In this document: piece after piece, positions 45,421-57,199 of the stretch
Layout: each line of letters begins with the position of its first letter
How positions within the stretch are numbered: position 1 is the stretch's first letter
From: Buddleja alternifolia
Lineage: Eukaryota > Streptophyta > Magnoliopsida > Lamiales > Scrophulariaceae
Reading direction: 5' to 3'
Length of the DNA: 64,000 bases
Assembly: GCA_019426215.1 (NCBI GenBank)
Contig: CM033393.1
Location: forward strand, 3,134,046-3,198,045
Notes under the pieces: model-generated
What the model was told of the DNA's origin: nothing
What the model saw: the letters and a program-made list of their open reading frames with translations, nothing else
Database searches by the model: none
Program-made: the position numbers and the translations under genes

Positions 45421-46953
45421 CGTTGTTCTATTTAATATAGAAGATGATCCTCAGAATTTTAATGAAGCTATATCTTCAAGAGATGTTGCATTCTGGAAGG
45501 AGTCGATCAATGATGAAATGGACTCATTATTAGCAAATAATACATGGGTGCTGACTGATTTACCTCCTGGTTCTAAACCAATAGGATGTAAATGGGTATT
45601 TAGAAGAAAATATAATACAAATGGATCAATTCAAACATTCAAGGCTCGATTAGTCGCGAAAGGATTTAGACAAAAGGAGTGTATAGATTATTTCGATACA
45701 TATGCACCTGTAACTCGTATAACATCTATTGGAGTCTTATTTGCATTAGCATCCATATATAAGTTAGATGCTCATCAAATGGACGTAAAAATTGCGTTTT
45801 TAAATGGTCATCTAGATGAAGAGGTGTATATGGAACAACCAGAAGGTTTTGTGTTGCCTGGAAATGAAAGGAAAGTATGTAAATTAATTAAGTCATTAAA
45901 TGGCTTAAAACAAGCTCCTAAACAATGGCATGAGAAATTTGATTCGGTGAATTTATCTTTTGGTTTTCAATATAACAATGCTGATAAATGTGTTTATTCC
46001 AAATTCAATGATGAGTATGGTATTATTAGTTCTAACATGCATGGAATAAATGAAACAAAAAAGTACCTACCCTCTAAATTTAAAATGAAGGATTTGGGTG
46101 AAGTTGATACCATTCTTGGTATTAAGGTCAAGAAACATAGCGAAGGATATGCTTTGAGTCAATCTCACTATGTTGAAAAAATCTTGAATAAATTCAAACA
46201 CTTGGAAATTAAAGAAGCTAGAACTCCATACGATACTTCGTATAAATTAGCGAAAAATGATGGAAGAGCAGTAGCTCAACTTGAGTACGCTAGTGCAATC
46301 GACAGTCTTATGTACGCAATGCATTGTACTAGACCGAATATTGCATATGCAGTATGTACACTTTCAAGGTTTACTCAAATCCTAATAGGGAGCACTGGAA
46401 AGGAATTGTACGAGTGTTTGGATACCTAAAACGCACACAAAACTTAGGGCTATTTTATAGTCAATTTCCCGCGGTATTAGAGGGTTATACTGATGCTAGT
46501 TGGATATCTAGTGTGAATGATAACAAGTCTACGACGGGATGGATTTTTTCTCTTGGTGGGGGAGCCATTTCATGGGCTTCGAAGAAACAAACGTGCATTA
46601 CTCATTCCACCTTGGAGGCTGAATTCGTTGCATTAGGAGCTGCAGGAAAAGTGGCTGAATGGTTGAGAAATTTATTATTAGATGAAAAATTGTGGCCAAA
46701 ACCTATGCCAGCTATATCTTTGCACTGTGACAACGAGGCAACGATGTCAAGAGTATTTTGTAAAATATACAATGGGAAGTCTAGACATATTAGTCTAAGA
46801 CATGCATATGTACGAGGATTAATCTCAGAAGGTGTTATTGCCATAATTTTTGTTAGATCACAGAAAAATTTAGCGGATCCGCTAACAAAAGAACTCTCAA
46901 AAGATTTGGTTGAAAGTACCACAAAAGGAATGGGACTAAAACATTTCTTATGA
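45421..46953 (+). pseudogene. copia RT-RNase H lacking the YVDD box (unit 2)
   Basis: Open with integrase to 46429. RT landmarks: PIGCKWVFRRKYNTNGSI, FKARLVAKGFRQKE, AHQMDVKIAFLNGHLDEEVY and [13 protein letters not shown]. After [13 protein letters not shown] comes [14 protein letters not shown]; the 'cLYVDDMLif' segment expected between them is absent, an in-frame loss of roughly 10-14 residues. A frameshift at ~46375 separates the RNase H block 46354-46953 ([48 protein letters not shown]), which ends at a TGA... TAA-free stop at 46951. Confidence 0.9.
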
Positions 46954-47483
46954 AAGAATCACCAGTAGTGGTAACCCAACTATTCTTTCTAGAACTAACA
47001 CTAGATAGAAGGTTTAAAGGGTAATAACAAGCTACTGACGAGTGATTAGGTTAACACTAGGAATGGTATTCTTACGTGTTGAATGTAAAGAAGGATGAAT
47101 TGTATAAATTCTTAATGAAGTAAAAAATGTCATTATCTATATAGATGAATGGACGGACTTCACCTAAGTGAACACAAGAAATGGTGCCACTTCTAGTAAA
47201 AGATTGAGATTGCTTTTATAAGTGTTCATGATTCTAGGATGGAGCGCAAGGCCACAAATGTGCTTAAGCTTTCGGTGAACTGTTAGAGAGCTATATATTC
47301 ATGTGTGTGATACTTCCGGTTGAAACATATGGAATCTTGGTTTAAGCTACGGCCACCTTTGATTTCGTTTTAACTTTGAATTATTTACACTAATAGAAAG
47401 TTTAATTCGAAAGACACTTTCTATTATGCATGAATATAGTAAAGTTATGTAAAGGACATAATATTTCAAGCTAAGTGGGGGAT

Positions 47484-48073
47484 TGTTGGAAATAGCTTGT
47501 AATATGGATATCTCCTATCCCACATAGGAAAAGTAAACAAGAGTTGTTTACTTTATAAGTAGATATCAAATAGTAAATTCAAATAGAAGATTGGAGGGAA
47601 AACTTGGAGGAAGGCCAAAATATAGATATATTATATATATTTATATATCAAAGATATGACACTTGGCACTTGAACACATGGCACGCGCACGTGGAAATAA
47701 ATAATAATATATTATTTATTTTTTGATTTATTTTTAATTACTTTCGAAATTAATTTTTTTTTAATTAATTTTTGAAATTAATTTTTTATTTTAATTCCGC
47801 AAAGGTATGACTTTTGGTTGTGAAAAACTCTGTTTTTCATCAAAACATTTGCAATGTTTTGAAGAAACTTTTGGCCAAATCATTGCAATGATTCGAATGG
47901 TTGCCAGTAGTCTATAAATATTATCAAAGCCAAGGATTCAATTCATTCGAATTTCTCTTACTTTTACATAACATTATTAGTTCTCTTTTTAGTTCATGAG
48001 GGAAGTCTTCGAAATTGGTATTCGCAGACTTCGGTGGTTTGTTGTATTCTAGAAGTGAATTGCCATTTAAACT
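47484..48073 (+). repeat. 3' LTR (LTR c), first part
   Basis: Matches LTR b from TGTTGGAAATAGC to GCCATTTAAAC, then breaks off at the nested insertion; its remainder is at 59652-59757. Confidence 0.9.
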
Positions 48074-48642
48074 TGCTAGAGTATATGCCCTCCAATGTCA
48101 TAAAGAGGATAGATTTATAGAGCATAAACATTGTAACTAAACTATGATTTTTCTATTAATATAAGACAGTTGATTGTTCTTTTCTTATAAGCATTTATAA
48201 GGTGTGAATAAACAACGTAAAGTCCTTGATGACAAGCCGAACCTTCTACCTCCTATGGGATAGGAGGAATGGCACTAGAATGGTTTTACCGATAAATCGT
48301 TGAAGGGTTGCGGCATTTGTGGATTATGGGATAAATATGATTGAACCGTCTATTTGATAGATTGATGTTTGACATCACTTTAATTAAGTAATGGACCAAA
48401 TATCGTTAAAGGGTTGCCATCCATTATATTAATTAAAGAACTCAATCCCCACCACGAAGTTTTCATCAATGATCGCTTCCGTCATTTCACAATGGGAGTG
48501 TGGAATTTCGAAAAATGTAGTGGGAGCCAAGTTATAAGTCGAAGTCCTTGATTTTAAACTTAGTCTTAGTTTAGTCCAATATTCTAATTAAGTCTGGTTC
48601 ATTTTCGGCAGTTATTTGTTTTATCTCTCACGTTTTTCAAAA
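48074..48642 (+). mobile_element. Truncated LTR fused to gag leader (upstream unit)
   Basis: TGCTAGAGTATATGCCC to ~48270 matches the first ~195 bases of the LTR at 49243. From ~48279 (accgataaatcgttgaaggg) it matches the leader at 52270-52625. The rest of the LTR, the PBS and most of the leader are deleted. Confidence 0.85.
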
Positions 48643-49248
48643 ATGACAATCAACCCACTTTCCGTATTACTCGAAAAGAATATCCTTACCGGACCCAACT
48701 ACATGGATTGGCTAAGGAATTTGAGAATAGTTCTCAATATGGAGTCTCTAGGATACGTGCTGGACACTGATATCCCTACTCCACTTGCCAAAACACGTGC
48801 CAATGAAGAAGAAGTCCAAGCTCATGAAAAATGGGTAAAAGACGACGTCTGAGTGTGTGGGTACATTCTTGGCTCAATGACGAATGAGCTACAGAGGTCC
48901 CACGACAAGATGACCATAGAGAGGGCTATCTTGGCGCACTTGGTCGAGCTCTAAGGTATACACAGTAGGACTGCTAGATATGAAATATCTAAAGAGCTCT
49001 TTGGAGCCAAAATGAGAGAAGGGGAGAAGGTTGGGGATCATGTCCTCAAAATGATATCGAGGATCGAGAGATTGGAAGCTCTCGATTTTACAATGAACCC
49101 GCAACTTCAGACCGATCTTATCTTGCAGTCCCTTCCTGACTCTTTTTCCCAATTCGTCATGAACTTCAATTGCAATGAGATTGAATGCAACTTAGCTGGG
49201 CTAATGAACAAATTAAACACTGCACAGTCTCAAGTGGGAGATTGTTAG
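48643..49248 (+). pseudogene. TR-GAG gag, upstream copy (broken)
   Basis: Same frame as the intact copy at 52626-53231 but with TGA in place of CGA at ~48850 (a CpG-to-TpG type change) and TAA in place of TAT at ~48953. Similarity is otherwise very high. It ends in the LTR's first six bases, as in the downstream copy. Confidence 0.9.
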
Positions 49249-50654
49249 AGTATATGCCCTCGAATGCCATAAAGAGGATAGATTTATAGGGCATAAACAT
49301 TGTAACTAAACTATGATTTTTCTATTAATATAAGGCTGTTGATTGTTGTTTTTTTACAGACATTTATAAGGTGTGAATAAACAACGTAAAGTCCTTGATA
49401 ACAAGGCGAACCTTCTACCTCCTATGGGATAGGAGCAAATGGTTTGACCCTTGACATCTAAAAGGGTTCGCAAGTCTAAGAAAAATTGATTGGGCATCAA
49501 TAGTGAATAAAGACTTGTATGATGTAAGTTTCGACAGAGAAAGTGTCAGTTGTACACTATGGAAATGGTAGTGGGAACTTATATCATAGACGTGTCAGTT
49601 GGACTGATATGTTCGAACACGGCTCGCATCAGTTCATCACATGGGTATTCACTCATTGACAGTGAATGATGAAACTGATAAGTAGTGATAGGTACGTGTG
49701 AACCTCTGACTTGAGAAATCGAGTTGAAGATGTACTTGTGAAATCAAGTCTGTCATTAGAGTAGTTAGATTCAAATCACCTGTTGGTCAAGTTATATGAG
49801 TTTGACTTTAAACTATGACTCTTACTTGACTGAGATATAAGAATAAAAGGTTTATACATGTACGGTATTCACGGCGTAAAGGTTTGGAATGATCCTATTC
49901 ATTCGTTCTCAATTGGGTTACGGTGTGAGCCACGAGACTGGCTAGATGTCACTCACACCCCTTTGGATTCCCCCCAATTGCCTTTTGAGACGAACCTAAT
50001 GAGTCTCGCTTAAAGGAAGTGCAAAAGGAAAAACATGGGAAAATGACTTGAGAGAAATTCACGGCATTGGATGCTGTAATTAATTAATTAATTATTTGAT
50101 AATTTAATTAATTAATTAAATTAATGAGTTAATTAATTTCTTGGAGAAATTGAATTATAAATTAATTAGGAATTGAATTAATTGGATTATCAATTTATTT
50201 ATTGGATAAATAAATTATCCGATTAATTAATTAGCAAGCAAGACGAAAGCCCGAAGGCTTCCGAGCCCACTAAGGGGCGGCCAAATAGACGCCCAAATAG
50301 GGCTCTTGCATGCTAGTGTTATTGTTTCATAATGATATAAATATCTCACAAGGTGAAAAATAACACAAAGACAACTTACATAACTTTCTCTCCAAGAAAA
50401 AGTCTCTCACCTCTCTCTCTCTCTCTATCTGTCTTTGACAAGGAAGAAAGGAGGAGTTTTTCGTTTTTAATAACGGCGTGACGAATTAGAGACGTTGGCA
50501 AATTCGGCGTTAGAGAAAAAGATCACGTTCAAAAATCAACATACGCGAGAACGGTAATTTTTCTATACACAATTAAACACGAGAATTAGAGATGATTCGG
50601 GCTTTGGGAGATAAATTTACTTTCCGCTGCGTTTTATTCGTATAATTCCCAACA
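49243..50654 (+). repeat. Middle LTR of the TR-GAG array (~1412 bp)
   Basis: TGTTAGAGTATATGCCC...ATTCCCAACA, directly followed by the PBS GTGGTATCAGAGCC. It contains AT-rich TTAATTAA repeats at 50075-50235 and a CT microsatellite near 50405. Lacks about 180 bp present in the right LTR at 53770-53955. Confidence 0.9.
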
Positions 50655-52625
50655 GTGGTATCAGAGCCAATCTCTGAATTCTGTGCTTAATTGCTTATGT
50701 GATTGACTGTTTTTCCGCGTTTTTGAGGCATGCTTTGAACGTATTTTTCATATGAAAATATTCTGAATCTCGCTGCAGTTTCTTCATGAAAGTTTTATTT
50801 TAATGAGTTTCGAATCTGGGCGTATAAATGTTATGAGAATCGGAGAAGTATAACCCCGAGACAAGCGCGACGCAAAAAGCATGCGCAGTCTGCGCGCGCT
50901 GTGCGCGCAATAGGAGGCCTTTTTGGCCTCCCGTTGCGCACACAGCGTGCGCACTGTGCACACTGGGTGGGCCCCAACGCCGTGCAGTTTCATGGCCCCG
51001 GTCGGAAGGGCTGGCCGGACGCTGGGCGTCCGTCCAAGCACGATTAAACCGTGCGCTGGGCGCACGACATACACTGTGCCATGCGCCCAACGCTCGGACC
51101 TGTTTCGGGGCTCGGGTTTTTGTGACTCGGGCCCTAATGGGTCGGGTTATATTTTTCTAAGGTCCAAATTTTAATTGAATAGGTGTTTAGGCTATTTTTG
51201 TTATCCGGGTGGGTCAAAAGGATGATGACCCGGATTTAATTAAAAATGGACCCAAATTGTTTTGATTAAAATTGTGGATAATTCAATAAATTAGTTATTG
51301 GGCCTAATTAATTAATTTTGAATATGCCAATGGTTGGTAATTTAATTTTGATAAAATTAAGCCCAATATAGTTTTTATTGATCTTTATTTGAATGAAATA
51401 ATTAATTAATAAACTCTTGGAGAATTTTATTTATTAAGTTATTTATTTAAATAAAGAATTCTCATAAATTGGATTATTTTCATATGAATCAATAAAATTT
51501 GGAATTTTATTGTGGAAATTAATTAAGTTGGACTAATTAATTTTTATTAATCACCAACATAAGTGCTTTATTTATCGCGAGCATGTATTATGTGATGGTG
51601 ACATATGTCTATAGGCTTAGGTTGCTTCTTTTGATTATGTATTTCTTTTGATGGGTTGTAAGGGCCAGTTTGAGCCCATTTTATTTTCTTTCTAGATTTA
51701 TGTATAGGTTTTAAATTACCTCTTGTAATAAATAGAAATAGAATAGGTCTTTCAAGATAGAGATCATGCAAAAGAAGAGGAGCTTGGAGCCCACGAAGAT
51801 TAGCTAGGCTTTTCTTTTTCAATTTTATGATGGCCCATTGGCTTGGGCCCTCTAGATAAAAGCTCATAGACTTGTGTGTTGTATTATTGATTTCGATGCA
51901 TGTTCATTAGTTGTATGAAGCATGTGTGTTATCAATATGCGCAATATAAATTTGGTAAATGTGCAAAGTGAGACGAATTAAATATTTTGAACATGAATTC
52001 TCCCAAACAAAAATAATACTAAGTTAGTAAGGGGTGCTAGGCATCCTTTCCCTCCACTAAACTTAATAAGATCAAGGATTAAATCCATATGTGGCATCTT
52101 CCCAGTAAATGGGGGTCATATATTAAGATTTAATTCTAAAATTTTATTAAGTGCATTGAATGCCTTAATCGAGACATATTTCACCCCAAATATCGTTAAA
52201 GGGTTGCAAGGTGAAATTCAAAAGTTAGATTATGAGGAGTTAGTGGGAATGAACTTAGATAGTCCACTTTACCAATAAATCGTTGAAGGGTTGCGGTATT
52301 TGTGGATTATGGGATAAATATGATTGAACCGTCTATTTGATAGATTGATGTTTGACATCACTTTAATTAAGTAATGGACCAAATATCGTTAAAGGGTTGC
52401 CATCCATTATATTAATTAAAGAACTCAATCCCCACCACGAAGTTTTCATCAACGATCGCTTCCCTCATTTCACAGTGGGAGTGTGGAATTTCGAAAAATG
52501 TAGTGGGAGCCAAGTTATAAGTCGAAGTCCTTGATTTTAAACTTGGTCTTAGTTTAGTCCAATATTCTAATTAAGTCTGGTTCATTTTCGGCAATTATTT
52601 GTTTTATCTCTCTCGTTTTTCAAAA
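50655..52625 (+). mobile_element. TR-GAG leader with PBS and GC-rich palindromic block
   Basis: The PBS (tggtatcagagcc) begins at 50656. 50858-51120 is strikingly GC-rich with nested palindromes, including GGAGGCC-TTTTT-GGCCTCC (50913-50931) and 'gcgcgcgctgtgcgcgc'. The word 'atcgtt(a/g)aagggttgc' occurs three times near 52191, 52279 and 52385. Overlapping frames at 50784-51174 on both strands reflect the GC-rich block rather than genes. No ORF until the gag. Confidence 0.75.
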
Positions 52626-53231
52626 ATGACAATCAACCCACTTTCCGTATTACTCGAAAAGAATATCCTTACCGGACCCAACTACGTGGATTGGCTAAGG
52701 AATTTGAGAATAATTCTCAATATGGAGTCTCTAGGATACGTGTTGGACACTGATATCCCTGCTCCACCTGCCAAAACACGTGCCAATGAAGAAGAAGTCC
52801 AAGCTCATGAAAAATGGGTAAAGGACGACGTCCGAGTGTGTGGGTACATTCTTGGCTCTATGACGAATGAGCTACAGAGGTCCCACAACAAGATAACCAC
52901 AGAGAGGGCTATCTTGGCGCACTTGGTCGAGCTCTATGGTGTGCACAGTAGGACTGCTAGATATGAAATATCTAAAGAGCTCTTCGGAGCCAAAATGAGA
53001 GAAGAGGAGAAGGTTGGGGATCATGTCCTTAAAATGATATCGAGGATCGAGAGATTGGAAGCTCTCGATTTTAGAATGAACCCGCAACTTCAGACCGATC
53101 TTATCTTGCAGTCCCTTCCTGACTCTTTTTCCCAATTCGTTATGAACTTCAATTGCAATGAGATTGAATGCAACTTAGCTGGGCTAATGAACAAATTAAA
53201 CACTGCACAGTCTCAAGTGGGAGATTGTTAG
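52626..53231 (+). CDS. TR-GAG gag polyprotein (intact frame, 201 aa)
   Basis: The only uninterrupted gag in the window. The ATG at 52626 (MTINPLSVLLEKNILTGPNY) is chosen over the upstream in-frame MFYLSRFSKM start because it follows the family pattern of starting just before L-G-NY--W. Features: LTGPNYVDWLRNLRIIL (N-terminal gag motif), YILGSMTNELQR, LFGAKMREEEKVGDHVLKM and LILQSLPDSFSQFVMNF (UBN2-type). No zinc knuckle, protease or later pol. The last codons GTG-GGA-GAT-TGT-TAG consist of the polypurine tract plus the first six bases of the LTR. It would package RNA; a partner must supply enzymes. Confidence 0.85.
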   Translation: MTINPLSVLLEKNILTGPNYVDWLRNLRIILNMESLGYVLDTDIPAPPAKTRANEEEVQAHEKWVKDDVRVCGYILGSMTNELQRSHNKITTERAILAHLVELYGVHSRTARYEISKELFGAKMREEEKVGDHVLKMISRIERLEALDFRMNPQLQTDLILQSLPDSFSQFVMNFNCNEIECNLAGLMNKLNTAQSQVGDC

Positions 53232-54393
53232 AGTATATGCCCTCGAATGCCATAAAGAGGATAGATTTATAGGGCATAAACATTGTAACTAAACTATGAT
53301 TTTTCTATTAATATAAGGCTGTTGATTGTTGTTTTTTTACAGGCATTTATAAGGTGTGAATAAACAACGTAAAGTCCTTGATAACAAGGCGAACCTTCTA
53401 CCTCCTATGGGATAGGAGCAAATGGTTTGACCCTTGACATCTAAAAGGGTTCGCAAGTCTAAGAAATATTGATTGGGCATCAATAGTGAATAAAGGCTTG
53501 TATGATGTAAGTTTCGACAGAGAAAGTGTCAGTCGTACACTATGGAAATGGTAGTGGGAACTTATATCATAGACGTGTCAGTTGGACTGATATGTTCGAA
53601 CACGGCTCGCATCAGTTCATCACATGGGTATTCACTCATTGACAGTGAATGATGAAACTGATAAGTAGTGATAGGTACGTGTGAACCTCTGACCTGAGAA
53701 ATCGAGTTGAAGATGTACTTGTGAAATCAAGTATGTCATTAGAGTAGTTAGATTCAAATCACCTGTTGGTGGAATCGACCTCGAAGTGCAACTTGATAGG
53801 CAAGTTGCATTGTTAACTGATTTGCAATATGGAATTTATTCTCTCATAAGTGAATGAGTAAAATATCCTATGCGATCATCAATAAGTGAGGATGAAAGTC
53901 TTTGGCCAAAACATTTAAATACCTCGACTTATTATGAGCTTAGGCATATGGAAGTTATATGAGTTTTACTTTAAACTATGACTCTTACTTGACTGAGATA
54001 TAAGAATAAAAGGTTTATACACGTACGGTATTCACGGCGTAAAGGTTTGGAATGATCCTATTCATTCGTTCTCAATTGGGTTACGGTGTGAGCCACGAGA
54101 CTGGCTAGGTGTCACTCACACCCCTTTGGATTCCTCCCAATTGCCTTTTGAGACGAACCTAAAGAGTCGCGCTTAAAGGAAGTGCAAAAGGAAAAATATG
54201 GGAAAAAGACTTGAGAGAAATTCACGGCATTGGATGTCGTAATTAATTAATTAATTATTGAATTATTTATTTAATTAATTAAATTAATGAGTTAATTAAT
54301 TTCTAGGAGAAATTGAATTATAAATTAATTAGGAATTGAATTAATTGGATTATCAATTTATTTATTGGATAAATAAATTATCCGATTAATTAA
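53226..54393 (+). repeat. Right LTR of the TR-GAG array, first part
   Basis: Matches 49243-50235 except for the ~180-bp extra segment at 53770-53955. It breaks at 'ccgattaattaa', where the CACTA element starts, and continues at 59234. Confidence 0.9.
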
Positions 54394-54954
54394 CTTTCGT
54401 CACATAAAGAGCGTTAATGTGATGAAATTTCGGTTCCTCACATTACATGTCACATGTTGTGACGAAATTGACTTTCCTCGCAATAGAGTCCATCTAATGT
54501 GAGGGCGTTAATTACTTATCACAATAGATATCACAATTCCTCGCAATAGGTGTTGACATATAGTGACAACAAATTTCCTCGCATTATATATCGCTAATGC
54601 GACGCACTCTTTGTTCCTCACATTAGATCTTAACTAATGTGAGGAATACTTCGGCGTCGCAATAACTGGATTTATTGCGAGGAAAACTGAATTCCTCACA
54701 AAAGAACGAATCATTATCTCCCGCCAAGCTATTTTTTCCCCTCCAAATCATTTCAATTTTTCATTTTTCGTTTTTTCCCCCTCCAAATCATTTCGTTTTT
54801 CGTTTTTTTCCCTCTCAATCATTTCAATTTTGCATTTTAGTATTCCCTTCATGATGTAAACTTTGTGAGAATTTAATTTGTTACAATAAATATCAATTTT
54901 GAAGCATTTCTAATAAACGACGTTATTTGTGTTTATTATTTTTTTTATATTACA

Positions 54955-55900
54955 GGAACAACATTGTTTGCCTAATCGTTCGTTTACCTCTTGGTATACA
55001 AATGATTAAAAAAGCTAATCAAACTACTCGAGATCGTTCACTAAAAGCTCGTTTGAGCTGGGTTCGTTACCATATCATACCAAACTTGAAAAATCTTTTT
55101 GTGTTCAATTATAAGTTTGAAATTCGGCTCGAACTCGACTCGATTAAGTAAAAATCAATAACATATGTGCAAAAAATCAAGTTATTCGAACTCAACTCGT
55201 TTCGGCTCGATTAAAGCTCATTTGAGTTCATCTCAATTAACAATCAAACAAAGCTCAAATACAAATTTTAAAACTCGAGTAAAATCGACTCGAATCATTG
55301 TTGTATCATTATTTTTTTTCTGAGCTTGGCTTTGAGTTTGACTTGACTCGACGAATTAAGGCTCAAGTTCATTTTTTTCAGATTCGTCGAGCTCGAACTT
55401 GAGCCGAGAAATAAAGTCAGGCTCAGCTTGAACTCGACTTGTGGGCACCCTAATTTAGGTTTTAGGGATTTGAGTTTAGTTAGGGTTTAGGGTTTAGGGT
55501 TTAATAAGCTGTAGTTTTACTCGCGAATAATTCATTTTTATTGATATTATACTTGTCAATCTACAAATTCAATTATTTCCTATTATCGTATTTTTTAGCC
55601 CATTTTTTCACCGTTACTATCTAAAAAAAATTATAATATAATTCAAACAATCTTGAACGACAACTTGTAATATATATAAATATATTTATTTATTTATAAA
55701 ATGTAAAATTCAAAGATTAGTGCTATTTTGATGACTATCATCGAAAAATTATTTATATGATTATTAAATCGTATATTTAGGATCGTTAATCAAGTCACTT
55801 TAATTGAGTCGAATACGAGTCGAGCTCGAGTATTTTGACTTTTTTGCACATATTTCACTAATCGATTAATTTGGTTAGTCTTTCGGCCCTACATATATTT
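54955..55900. mobile_element. gagctcga-rich hAT-like insertion within the CACTA element
   Basis: Clusters of 'gctcgaactcgactcg'-like words at 54990-55450 and 55795-55845. A GGGCACCCTAAT end-like motif is at 55443-55454, and three TTTAGGG units at 55478-55501. Termini and target duplication could not be fixed, so one or two elements may be present. Confidence 0.4.
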
Positions 55901-56283
55901 AGCTTAAGAAACAATTATATAGATTGGTAAACTGAATAAAACGAACATTGTGACAAGATGATTGATAATTATCACTTTAAAGAGACGATTCGAAGAGTTA
56001 GTTTTTCACTTGAATTTAATTATATTGTTAACTAATTTATCTTAATTTTAAATATTGAATATTTTAAATAAAGAATAATGACTATTTATCCAAATTAAAT
56101 AAAAAATAAATTAAAGTAGAATGATAAATAATTATATTAAAGCAAAATGAAGATATCATAATTAATTAAGAATACTCACTAAACACGCTTACACAACAAC
56201 TTTTTTTTTTTGATAAGAAAATAAAAATTGTATTAAATCAAAACCAAGAAACCCACCAAAACTTACACACCTAAAACATAAAG

Positions 56284-56580
56284 ATGAGGGGTCGCTGTTA
56301 CAATATGAAAAAGGGGGGAAAAAACCTTGAACCCTACCCTTCAACCCCGCTGAAACCACCACCACCCACCACCACCGCCGCTGAAATCGTCGTCCTCAAC
56401 CCCGCTGAAACCACCACCACAGCCACCGCTGAAATTGTGGTCCTCAACCCCGCTGAAACCACCACCACCACCGCTGAAATCGTCGTCCTCACTCCTCAAC
56501 CCCGCTGAAACCACCACTGAAATTGTCGCCCTCAACCCTGCTGCCTCAGCCCGTGCCACCTCCAAAAGGCCCTCGGAAAG
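56284..56580 (+). pseudogene. Pro/Thr-rich minisatellite exon-like fragment
   Basis: Roughly 60-bp units with 'ccccgctgaaaccaccacc' and 'gctgaaatcgtcgtcctcaa' repeated about four times. The frame encodes P/T/A-rich repeats (LNPAETTTT) and loses phase near 56505. It ends in a donor-like ggaaag|gtaaaa. Possibly a transcribed first exon within the CACTA element; no protein family recognised. Confidence 0.4.
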
Positions 56581-56648
56581 GTAAAATAGATATACATGTT
56601 TTTATTTCTATTTCTATTTTTTTAATACTTTATATTTCAGTAATATAG

Positions 56649-56655
<7 letters not shown>

Positions 56656-56681
<26 letters not shown>

Positions 56682-56829
56682 GCTGTGATAATGCCAGAAA
56701 TTTGTAAATGCAAAAACATTAGAGTGTGTAAAATTTTTTATGGACAACTCAAATCATTTATAAAGAAATATCTTGCCATTGAAAATTCTTAATTTCTTCT
56801 GAGATGCAATCATAAAAATCAACACCCAG

Positions 56830-56866
<37 letters not shown>
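56656..56866. repeat. (TA)n and (GA)n microsatellites
   Basis: TA run at about 56650-56680 and GA run at about 56835-56866, in the CACTA interior. A further TA run is at 57095-57118. Confidence 0.9.
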
Positions 56867-56871
<5 letters not shown>

Positions 56872-57199
56872 TTTACAAAGGCCCAAGGAAATGTTTGATT
56901 AACATATTGCATAAACTGTGAAAGAAAGGGATGGTTGACTCAGTCTTCTGAAATGTGTGCAGCGGAAATGGTGGAGAAGATGGGAGTATTTTTCACTGAC
57001 AAAAAATATTTCAATGAGTGTACAAAGGGTAAGAGTGTCATTTTATTCAATTTGCTCCGGCAAGAGGACACTTGCTCTGGCTTTATCACTAGCCTATATA
57101 TATATATATATATATATAACATATTGAAAACTATTTCTAAAATATCAATTTTGTCTCATAATACTTAAATATAAGTTGGTTTAAATTAAATTGTGATTA

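Larger units (their letters stand above)
43016..47483 (+). mobile_element. copia array, unit 2: gag-pol internal region
   Basis: Full domain set gag, PR, IN, RT, RH in plus orientation between LTR b and LTR c, with a ~530-bp 3' non-coding tail ending in AAGTGGGGGAT. Frames are broken at several points, and the RT lacks its catalytic YVDD box. It therefore cannot move on its own. Confidence 0.92.

Noticed and set aside
50784..51174. Overlapping frames on both strands, Ala/Arg-rich
   Set aside because: Produced by the GC-rich palindromic leader of the TR-GAG element; no start context or conserved motif.
54394..54720. Dense short repeats suggesting a CRISPR-like array
   Set aside because: Repeat spacing is irregular, units are in both orientations, and the context is a plant CACTA subterminal region.
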